A stretch of DNA of 64,000 nt, taken from NCBI RefSeq assembly GCF_018736065.1, contig NZ_CP076129.1:1537501-1601500 (forward strand). The letters run 5' to 3'. Positions within the stretch are counted from its first letter, which is position 1; the number at the start of each line of letters is the position of its first letter. Positions 57,449 through 64,000 of the stretch are shown piece by piece. Both the position numbers and the translations under genes were made by a program. The notes beneath the pieces were generated by a model. The model saw only the letters and a list, made by a program, of their open reading frames with translations. It searched no databases and was not told the origin of the DNA. Source of the stretch: Flammeovirga kamogawensis (GTDB lineage Bacteria > Bacteroidota > Bacteroidia > Cytophagales > Flammeovirgaceae).

Positions 57449-57787
57449 ATGATAACTATAAATTTTACTACGATGTTAAATACAATTCACCAATTTCTAT
57501 CAACAGACAATAACCTTTTTGAAAGAGTATTAGACTACTGTAAAGAGAAAGAACTTACAACACACAAAGCTTTTAGAATTTTTCCATCAGAAGAGAAACT
57601 TAAAGAATTTGTAAACGAAATACTCGGTACTGATATTAATAATAGAATTGATTATCCGTATTCCCAATATGATGTAAAAAATTATAATTATTTATTAGAT
57701 ACCATTTATGACCTTCTAATTAGAATGGACAATAAAAATGATATCTATACTTATAAAGATCATCTTATTAATTTGTATAGATTGTAA
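57449..57787 (+). CDS. hypothetical protein, 112 aa
   Basis: This is a small helical cytoplasmic protein. Translation may start at the ninth residue (57473, MLNTIHQ). No motif or family is recognised. It is convergent with a barrel gene, 22 bp apart. Confidence 0.5.
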   Translation: MITINFTTMLNTIHQFLSTDNNLFERVLDYCKEKELTTHKAFRIFPSEEKLKEFVNEILGTDINNRIDYPYSQYDVKNYNYLLDTIYDLLIRMDNKNDIYTYKDHLINLYRL

Positions 57788-57809
57788 ATAGAACTACTTA
57801 ATAAATTCT

Positions 57810-58595
57810 TTATTCTTTAAATAGGAAACGTAATCCAAATCTGAAACCTGCAATAGTATAGGTTGATTCTTGAGAGTACATTGTAGTTTCTGGTTCAATG
57901 TACGTATTGTATTTTTGGCCATTAATAATCCATACTTTTCCAAACCTTAAATTTATAGGCAAAGTTACAGAACTATGTTCAAAAGAATAAGCAAATACAG
58001 GTTCTGTTTCTAAGTAAAAACCTTGATTTAAATGGTAAGTAATACTTGGTTGTAATTGTACTTGATTGGCATCACTTTTATTCATATCTCCAGCAACAGA
58101 GTGAAGATATTCCAGTAAAAAATCAACTTGCCACCTTCCCATAGATGGGTTGTTGAAGGAAAGGCCAGCAGCTAAACCTAAAGAAAATTTACCAGAGCCA
58201 AAATTACTATTTGTAGCTGTAGGTAAATAGGCAAGAGGTCCTAAACTCCAAGCTCCCCAACTGTATCTTTTAGGAATGATCATGTCAAAAACTTCAGTAT
58301 CTCCTAAGCCAAAGGTATTTTGAGTGGTGTTGAGCCCTTTAAAAGTAACACGAATAAGGTGATCCCAACTACCTTTGTTTTTTCCAGATAATGGTAGTAC
58401 AATCCGAACTCTAAATTGATTTTTGCTAAAATCATCTGTAGACGTTAGAGGTTCCCAAAAGTCTTCTAATTGAAGTTGCCACATAATTGCTGTTGGGTCA
58501 GTTGCTTTTCTTGATAACGAATCGAGTTCTGAATTTTGAGCAATTAATTGATTTGAAAAAGATAGAAATAAAAGAAAGAGTAAGATTCTAATCAT
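57810..58595 (-). CDS. outer-membrane barrel protein (hypothetical transporter)
   Basis: This is a 261-residue protein with a signal peptide (about 1-19, LIAQ). Multiple amphipathic strands (FRVRIVLPLSG, SWSLGP, WQVDFLLEYLHS) and a final GFRFGLRFLFK are barrel-like. It resembles generic Bacteroidota transporter-type proteins without a known substrate. Confidence 0.6.
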   Translation of the reverse strand: MIRILLFLLFLSFSNQLIAQNSELDSLSRKATDPTAIMWQLQLEDFWEPLTSTDDFSKNQFRVRIVLPLSGKNKGSWDHLIRVTFKGLNTTQNTFGLGDTEVFDMIIPKRYSWGAWSLGPLAYLPTATNSNFGSGKFSLGLAAGLSFNNPSMGRWQVDFLLEYLHSVAGDMNKSDANQVQLQPSITYHLNQGFYLETEPVFAYSFEHSSVTLPINLRFGKVWIINGQKYNTYIEPETTMYSQESTYTIAGFRFGLRFLFKE

Positions 58596-58713
58596 ATACT
58601 AATTTACATAGAAATTGATTAATTATTATAAATAATACCGATAGTTAATTTATTTATAATGACTAGATTTTTGATAGATAATCTTTAACTTATCACTCTA
58701 AAATTTAGAAAAT

Positions 58714-59091
58714 ATGAAAACATTAGAAAGAATTGCTGCTTTAAATAATAATGATCAAGTAGTAAATCATGAATTTTTACTCCATGAAGATCATTATGAA
58801 CTTCTTATGGATTTAGCTGAAGCAGAAACGGATGATGAAGAAGAAGAATTATTTAAAGTAATGAATGAAATTCCTAATCTTCCATATATGGCTTCTGTTA
58901 TAGAACTTTGGGAAAACACTGTAGGTTCTGCAGCTATCAAAAAAGAAATTGATGCTGGTCATAAAATTACTATGGCAGAAAAAACAGAGTTGGAAGAAAC
59001 CGTTTGTGAAGATTTATCAGATGGTTTTACAAGGTATACAGTAGATATTGATGGTGAGATTATTAGAGTACAAGTTGTACCATCAAATTAA
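58714..59091 (+). CDS. hypothetical acidic protein
   Basis: This is a 125-residue soluble protein with an acidic central stretch (AEAETDDEEEELF). The N-terminus is helical and the C-terminus has strands (YTVDIDGEIIRVQVV). No signal peptide. No family is recognised. It ends in a canonical terminator. Confidence 0.6.
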   Translation: MKTLERIAALNNNDQVVNHEFLLHEDHYELLMDLAEAETDDEEEELFKVMNEIPNLPYMASVIELWENTVGSAAIKKEIDAGHKITMAEKTELEETVCEDLSDGFTRYTVDIDGEIIRVQVVPSN

Positions 59092-59110
59092 TCTAAGAGA
59101 GATAAAAGAG

Positions 59111-59142
59111 AATAAGGTAGTGAAGAGCTACCTTATTTTTTT
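59111..59142 (+). terminator. terminator of the acidic protein gene
   Basis: AATAAGGTAG and CTACCTTATT form a 10-bp stem, then five more T after the right arm. Confidence 0.88.
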
Positions 59143-59222
59143 GCAAAACATTTTTACCAGAACTGAGTTCTCATCCATGTATTAATTAATATCAACTTTA
59201 TATTATCAATTAAATTAAAGCT

Positions 59223-59681
59223 ATGGTTATTCGTATTATTATTTTCTTGTTAATTAATTTTTTAGGTCTTGGAATAGGAGGTTTTTTTACGGGTAAAGGT
59301 GTTCCTTCAGAATGGTATCAAACTTTAAATAAAGCTCCATGGACTCCTCCAGGGTGGGTTTTTGGTTTTGCATGGTCAACTATAATGCTATTATTTTCGG
59401 TTTATTTAGGTGCTTTATGGAATAAGGTTCTTGATAAGAATGTATTTATGATTGCGTTTGGTTCTGCCTTCCTTTTAAATGTATTATGGAACCCTGTTTT
59501 TTTCTATTTTCATTATATGTTTCTTGGCTTAATTGTAATTGTATTACTTTCAATGTGTGTGATGTTTTTTATTTTTAAATATCAGACAGAAATGAGATGG
59601 TTAACTTTACTTATTGCTCCTTATATAATATGGTTGTGTATAGCAACTTCATTGAATGCGTATGCAGTAATTTTTAATTAA
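59223..59681 (+). CDS. tspO: TspO/MBR-family protein
   Basis: This is a 152-residue five-helix membrane protein. The TspO hallmarks are present: APWTPPGWVFGFAWST in loop 1, NVLWNPVFFYFHY and YIIWLCIATSLNAYAV in the last helix. The family binds tryptophan-rich porphyrins and other hydrophobic ligands and is linked to stress and tetrapyrrole control. It stands alone, and no tetrapyrrole gene is seen. Confidence 0.93.
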   Translation: MVIRIIIFLLINFLGLGIGGFFTGKGVPSEWYQTLNKAPWTPPGWVFGFAWSTIMLLFSVYLGALWNKVLDKNVFMIAFGSAFLLNVLWNPVFFYFHYMFLGLIVIVLLSMCVMFFIFKYQTEMRWLTLLIAPYIIWLCIATSLNAYAVIFN

Positions 59682-59908
59682 TTTTTTCTTTCAATAATAC
59701 AATAACTAGCAATTAGAGTGTAAACATGATTTATAGTTTTAAATCATTAATCTGACTTGTAATATTTCCAATAAGTATCTTACAATGTATGTGTAAAACA
59801 TTGATTAGTACAATGTTAAAATTTTTTTAATTATATCTTCTTTTTTATATCTCATAAATATTTAATAAATTAAGTCAACAAACCAATACCACAACTAATA
59901 GAATAAGT

Positions 59909-60394
59909 ATGCAACTCCACTGCGAAAATCAATTATTACACAATTCATTTTCATTATTCCAAAATAAAAAGTTAATCTCCACACTTGATGAAAAAAAATG
60001 GCTTAATACCATTTTAGGATCATGGAAAGGACAAAAGTTTATTTTTAAATATACTTCTATCTGGAATACAACAAAGGTGAAAATTTGTACTGATGAGTAT
60101 AAGAAAATAGGGGAGATAAAATGGAATCTTTTAAAGAATAAAGCTTCTATTGTAATAAATGATAAACGCTATACTTGGTCATATAAAAGCCTCATAGGTA
60201 ACAAATGGCAAATTAAAGATCAGAACGAAGTTATAGTAGATTATACTACGAACTTTTCTACAGGAAGTATTTCCTCATCTTCAGAGAATGGATTATTATT
60301 CCTTACTGGTTTAACCATTCATCAATTCCATTATCAATCGGTTGCACTCTTAATTTGTACTTTAATTCCTGTTATAAGTAGTTTTATTGCTTAA
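59909..60394 (+). CDS. hypothetical protein with a C-terminal hydrophobic helix
   Basis: This is a 161-residue protein. The central part is rich in beta strands with many Trp, Lys and Thr (YTSIWNTTKVKICTDEYK, WNLLKNKASIVIND). The last 20 residues are hydrophobic (ALLICTLIPVISSFIA). The pattern recalls tubby/LURP-like barrels but I cannot confirm it. No signal peptide. Confidence 0.5.
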   Translation: MQLHCENQLLHNSFSLFQNKKLISTLDEKKWLNTILGSWKGQKFIFKYTSIWNTTKVKICTDEYKKIGEIKWNLLKNKASIVINDKRYTWSYKSLIGNKWQIKDQNEVIVDYTTNFSTGSISSSSENGLLFLTGLTIHQFHYQSVALLICTLIPVISSFIA

Positions 60395-60519
60395 TTTGGT
60401 GTTTTATTTATGAAATCTTGTAATTTTCTTACATTACTGTTTTTTATTTTGTAGAAACTTCTCAAGTTTGTAACTTAATAATAAATACCCGTACATATTA
60501 AGCTTGCTATACAAATTAA

Positions 60520-61152
60520 ATGAAAAACTATCTGATACTCTTCGTTACATTCTTTGTATCCTCATTAGGTTATGCATCTACAGAAAATGCATATTACCAT
60601 GTTTGGAACGATCAACAGCATAATGAAATTGCTGATGCTCAACTTATTTTAGTAAAAGATGCAAATGTTATTTTAGAACAAGTTGATGGATCAATATTCG
60701 AATATCCTATTCAACAGTTGTCATCAGAAGACGTTAAATTTTTAGAGACTGAATATGGTTATCTAAATTTAATTGATTCTAGAATCTCGGCTTCTACTTT
60801 CCACTCTAATTGGGTTATGTTGGTAGCTATTATTGTTTTATTAGGAGGTTTTGTACTTTCTTATTTTTCTGAGCATAAAACAAATTATATAGCTACAACA
60901 TTTTTATTAGCTGGTTTTACATTATTTGTGCTTGCATGTACAAGTCCTTATGTAGACAATGTTGATAAAGAAGTGACCATCTTTATTAAGAGTCAGACAG
61001 ATTCTGAGATTGTTCATGAAGTTTTTGATATTTTCCCAACAAATCAGTCTCAAAATTATGGAAATCAAAAAGATTTAGATGGCTCTTTTGCAGAAAGTGC
61101 TAAAAAAGAGAATACCTCAAGTGATAGTAATTCATTTGTAGTATTTGATTAA
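60520..61152 (+). CDS. membrane protein with an SHD1-like N-terminal domain
   Basis: This is a 210-residue protein with a signal peptide (about 1-19). The segment YHVWNDQQHNEIADAQLILV and IFEYPIQQLSSEDVKFLETE resembles the SHD1 domain of eukaryotic and planctomycete proteins. Two membrane helices follow (residues about 93-111 and 120-139), then a Ser/Asn-rich tail. The similarity is by eye. No function is assigned. Confidence 0.55.
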   Translation: MKNYLILFVTFFVSSLGYASTENAYYHVWNDQQHNEIADAQLILVKDANVILEQVDGSIFEYPIQQLSSEDVKFLETEYGYLNLIDSRISASTFHSNWVMLVAIIVLLGGFVLSYFSEHKTNYIATTFLLAGFTLFVLACTSPYVDNVDKEVTIFIKSQTDSEIVHEVFDIFPTNQSQNYGNQKDLDGSFAESAKKENTSSDSNSFVVFD

Positions 61153-61164
61153 TAGAAAAAAGTT

Positions 61165-61851
61165 CTATTCAATATGATTTTGTTCTTCGTCAAGAAGACT
61201 ATTCTTTAAGAAATTAAATTGATGTTTTTGAATTTCATTATATTCAAAAGCATCAATTTTTTTATTTTCTAAGGTGTTTTCAATTCGAATTACACGTGCA
61301 TTCATCAGTTGATTCGCTGGTAATTCAATTTGTGTTTTCTTTCCTTTAGATATAGTTTGCTTTAGTTTATACTCAATTATTTGATATTCACTAGAGGAGT
61401 CTGTTATAGCGATTGAAATAGTATTGATGTTTATATCAGATAAGTTTTCAAAATATCCAATACTTTTTTCTTTTGAAAAGGAAAACATTGCATTAAAATC
61501 AGGTGCATTATTTTTTCTATAACTTAGTTCTTCTATGTAACTATTGATCTGTTGCTTATCCATTTTCCTTTGATCAGAGGAAACTAATAAAGATTTCAAA
61601 AATATATCCTCATAACTCATTCCGTCTATTGATGTGTACCATTCTGATTCATAAATAGGATTATCATAATTACTATTAAGAATAAGTAATGCATGACAAA
61701 ATCTATCTTTTTCTTTCTCATTTAAAGATTTAAATAATAGATGAGATGATAATTTAAAATCAAGTTCACTTGTACTATTTACGGTCAAGTCTTGACCAAA
61801 TATATTGTTTAGAGAATATAGAAGTACAATAGTTGTCAGTAAGTATTTCAT
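61165..61851 (-). CDS. secreted hypothetical protein
   Basis: This is a 228-residue protein with a signal peptide (about 1-19, NIFGQ). The mature part is helical at first (KLSSHLLFKSLNEKEKDRFC) and beta-rich later (EYQIIEYKLKQTISKGK). No family is recognised. It is convergent with the SHD1-like gene, 12 bp apart. Confidence 0.6.
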   Translation of the reverse strand: MKYLLTTIVLLYSLNNIFGQDLTVNSTSELDFKLSSHLLFKSLNEKEKDRFCHALLILNSNYDNPIYESEWYTSIDGMSYEDIFLKSLLVSSDQRKMDKQQINSYIEELSYRKNNAPDFNAMFSFSKEKSIGYFENLSDININTISIAITDSSSEYQIIEYKLKQTISKGKKTQIELPANQLMNARVIRIENTLENKKIDAFEYNEIQKHQFNFLKNSLLDEEQNHIE

Positions 61852-62083
61852 TTTAGTGTAGTGTTATTTTATGTGTTGTGTTTGCTTCTATTGAACCTAA
61901 CTGCAAAAAGAGTACTAGACTTTTAAAACAGATAAAGTATTTTATTATATCAATATTAAAAAGGCATGACTATTAAAAAATTTGAAGAAAGCATACCCTT
62001 GTGGAAAAATATGACTAAATTCTTTCTTAATTTGTTAGAACAAATTTTCATCTAAATAGTTATTATTCTCAAAACAACACATT

Positions 62084-63187
62084 ATGAAAGGGTACCGATT
62101 TACAGAATATATACCTCCTGAAGCGAAAGAAGGAGATAAATTTTCAGAACTTCTTAAAATGTTCTTAGAACTCATAAATATTACTGGAGGCGATGTGTCT
62201 GAAACAATGAATTGGCTTAACAATTTAGACAGACAATATACGCTAACAGATAATACCTATGGAATGGGAGATTTTTATAAAGACTTAAAAGATAAGGGTT
62301 TTATAAAAGAAGATTTAAATACACAAGGAGAGTTTACAATTACAGCCAAAAGTGAACAAAAAATAAGACAATCTGCATTAGAAGAGATCTTTGGTAAATT
62401 AAAAAAAGGACAGAAAGGAGATCATAAAACACCTTTAACAGGAAACCAAGGAGATGAGACGACTTCTGATAGAAGACCATTTCAGTTTGGTGATGCTCTA
62501 GGCCAAATATCTATGACAGATTCGATTAGGAATGCCCAAATTAATCATGGGATTGATAATTTTTCGATCAATGAAAATGATTTAGAAGTGGTTGAGAAAG
62601 AACATAAAACACAAACATCTACAGTGCTTATGATCGACATCTCACATTCGATGATTTTATATGGTGAAGACAGAATTACACCGGCAAAAAAAGTAGCTAT
62701 GGCTCTGGCTGAAATGATTAAACGAAAGTACAAGAAAGATACTCTTGATATAATTGTTTTTGGGAATGATGCATGGCAGATAAAAATTAAAGATTTACCT
62801 TATTTGCAAGTAGGACCATACCATACAAATACAGTTGCTGGTTTAGAGTTAGCAATGGATCTTTTAAGAAGAAGAAAGACAACCAATAAACAAATTTTTA
62901 TGATTACCGATGGTAAACCATCTTGTTTAAAAGAAGCAGGTGGATATTATAAAAATAGTTTTGGTTTAGATCGTAAAATTGTCAATAAATGCCTAACCTT
63001 AGCCTCTCAGGCAAGAAGGTTGCGTATTCCTATTACTACTTTCATGATTGCGTCAGATCCTTATCTCAAAGAATTTATACATGAATTTACAGAAGCAAAT
63101 AATGGTAACGCTTATTATTCTGGACTAAAGGGATTGGGCGATATGATTTTTGAAGACTATAGTAGAAACAAGAAAAAAAGAATGTAA
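62084..63187 (+). CDS. VWA-domain protein (chelatase/MoxR-partner type)
   Basis: This is a 367-residue cytoplasmic protein. Residues 1-170 form an N-terminal helical part. A von Willebrand A domain (about 180-350) has the MIDAS residues: TVLMIDISHSMILYG (DxSxS) and FMITDGKPSC. It starts 14 bp before a ChlI-type AAA+ ATPase, so the two are probably cotranscribed and form a chaperone-like complex, as in MoxR/VWA and Mg-chelatase systems. The substrate is not known. Confidence 0.85.
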   Translation: MKGYRFTEYIPPEAKEGDKFSELLKMFLELINITGGDVSETMNWLNNLDRQYTLTDNTYGMGDFYKDLKDKGFIKEDLNTQGEFTITAKSEQKIRQSALEEIFGKLKKGQKGDHKTPLTGNQGDETTSDRRPFQFGDALGQISMTDSIRNAQINHGIDNFSINENDLEVVEKEHKTQTSTVLMIDISHSMILYGEDRITPAKKVAMALAEMIKRKYKKDTLDIIVFGNDAWQIKIKDLPYLQVGPYHTNTVAGLELAMDLLRRRKTTNKQIFMITDGKPSCLKEAGGYYKNSFGLDRKIVNKCLTLASQARRLRIPITTFMIASDPYLKEFIHEFTEANNGNAYYSGLKGLGDMIFEDYSRNKKKRM

Positions 63188-63200
63188 TTAAATATATACC

Positions 63201-64000
63201 ATGAAGAAATATCAAGAACTTTCATTAGAAGATAAGCTGAAAATAACAACACTCGGAGCATTAAAAAGTGCAGGCTATCAATCAAGAACTGTTAAAGAAG
63301 AATTAAGAGAGAACCTTATTCAAAAGTTACAAAATAAAGAAAATCCTTTTACAGCAATTTGGGGATACGAAGATACTGTAATACCAGAATTAGAGCGTGG
63401 AATTTTATCTATGCACAATATTAATCTTTTAGGTTTAAGAGGACAAGCAAAAACAAGAATTGCACGTTTAATGATTCATCTTTTAGATGATGTAATTCCT
63501 GTAGTTGAAGGAAGTGAATTAAATGATGATCCTTTACAACCTTTGTCTTATACTGCTAAAGAAAAAATTGAAAAATTAGGTGATAACACACCAATTTTCT
63601 GGTGGAAAAGAGAAGATAGATATACCGAAAAATTAGCTACCCCAGATGTTTCTGTTGCCGATCTTATAGGAGACATTGATCCAATTAAAGCTGCCACAGA
63701 TAAGTTAAGTTATTCTGATGAAAGAGTGATTCATTATGGATTGGTACCAAGATCTCACAGAGGGTTATTTGTTATAAATGAGCTACCAGATTTACAACCT
63801 AGAATACAAGTAGCTTTGTTCAATATTTTGCAAGAAGGTGATATCCAAATTAGAGGTTTCAAAATTCGTTTACCTTTAGATATACAGTTTGTGTTTACAG
63901 CAAACCCAGAGGATTACACAAACAGAGGAAGTATTGTAACACCACTGAAAGATAGAATTGAAACTCAAATTATAACACACTACCCTAAAGATTTACAGAT
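63201..64000 (+). CDS. ChlI-type AAA+ ATPase, cut by the window end
   Basis: The ORF opens at ATG 63201 and runs off the window after 266 residues. Walker A is LLGLRGQAKTRIARL (GxxGxxKT). Walker B is FVINELPDLQ, where Asn replaces the usual Asp. FVFTANPEDYTNRG follows with a sensor motif. The family is the magnesium-chelatase I/MoxR group, which partners VWA proteins. Complete function cannot be read without the rest. Confidence 0.82.
   Translation, partial: MKKYQELSLEDKLKITTLGALKSAGYQSRTVKEELRENLIQKLQNKENPFTAIWGYEDTVIPELERGILSMHNINLLGLRGQAKTRIARLMIHLLDDVIPVVEGSELNDDPLQPLSYTAKEKIEKLGDNTPIFWWKREDRYTEKLATPDVSVADLIGDIDPIKAATDKLSYSDERVIHYGLVPRSHRGLFVINELPDLQPRIQVALFNILQEGDIQIRGFKIRLPLDIQFVFTANPEDYTNRGSIVTPLKDRIETQIITHYPKDLQ

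Noticed and set aside
61150-61170. Terminator between the genes ending at 61152 and 61165
   Set aside because: The stem is 7 bp, overlaps both stop codons and has no T-run.

Overview
The window is low-GC bacterial DNA that starts inside a 23S rRNA gene. I read it as a chromosome segment from a marine Bacteroidota, order Cytophagales, most likely Flammeovirgaceae and perhaps Flammeovirga. The evidence is three proteins with type IX secretion (T9SS) C-terminal sorting domains, promoter elements of the Bacteroidota type (TTG-N21-TATATTTG), starts without strong Shine-Dalgarno sequences, a TonB-dependent receptor, DUF2490 and DUF4953 families, and RHS core sequences of the kind I associate with Flammeovirga. 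The genus is inference.

Layout. 1-1881: 3' part of 23S rRNA, 5S rRNA and the rRNA terminator. 2.3-12 kb: a 51-residue acidic protein with its own terminator, a DUF2490 barrel, a metzincin-like protease, a sulfatase, a SpoIIAA-like protein, a DoxX-like membrane protein, a lipoprotein, a GH25 lysozyme and two thioredoxin-fold lipoproteins. 12.3-15.6 kb: two small membrane proteins, then a sulfur module (CoA-disulfide-reductase/rhodanese fusion plus two YeeE/YedE-type transporter halves) with a CRP/FNR-like site upstream. 15.9-19.2 kb: a TPR-SpoIIE phosphatase, a candidate small RNA, a secreted protein and a thiamine-binding protein. 19.3-22.4 kb: two 5'-truncated RHS tip cassettes, each overlapping a small membrane protein at its 3' end; the first tip is broken. 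22.6-24.2 kb: an unknown protein and a phosphoesterase. 24.3-30.3 kb: a complete Leloir operon galK-galT-galE-galM, divergent from a LacI-type regulator with a perfect 14-bp operator palindrome between them. 30.3-45 kb: a GAF protein, envelope proteins, a dehalogenase-like hydrolase, a Tsx-like barrel, an amidinotransferase divergent from an AraC regulator, a T9SS protein, an M1 peptidase and a TonB-dependent receptor. 45-57.8 kb: an IMPase-family phosphatase, two paralogous T9SS proteins, an APH-like kinase, an AraC/SRPBCC/SDR cluster, an esterase, a GH71-like glycosidase and another AraC regulator. 57.8-64 kb: a barrel protein, TspO, several unknown proteins, and a VWA protein followed by a ChlI-type AAA+ ATPase cut by the window end.

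Together these look like an ordinary heterotrophic gene set for polysaccharide and sulfate-ester breakdown, galactose use, sulfur handling and envelope functions. The main accessory feature is the pair of RHS tip/immunity cassettes. The other signals I would follow are the candidate small RNA at about 18.06-18.19 kb, the operator and intergenic hairpins of the gal operon, and a recurring class of near-perfect 3' hairpins without U-tracts.
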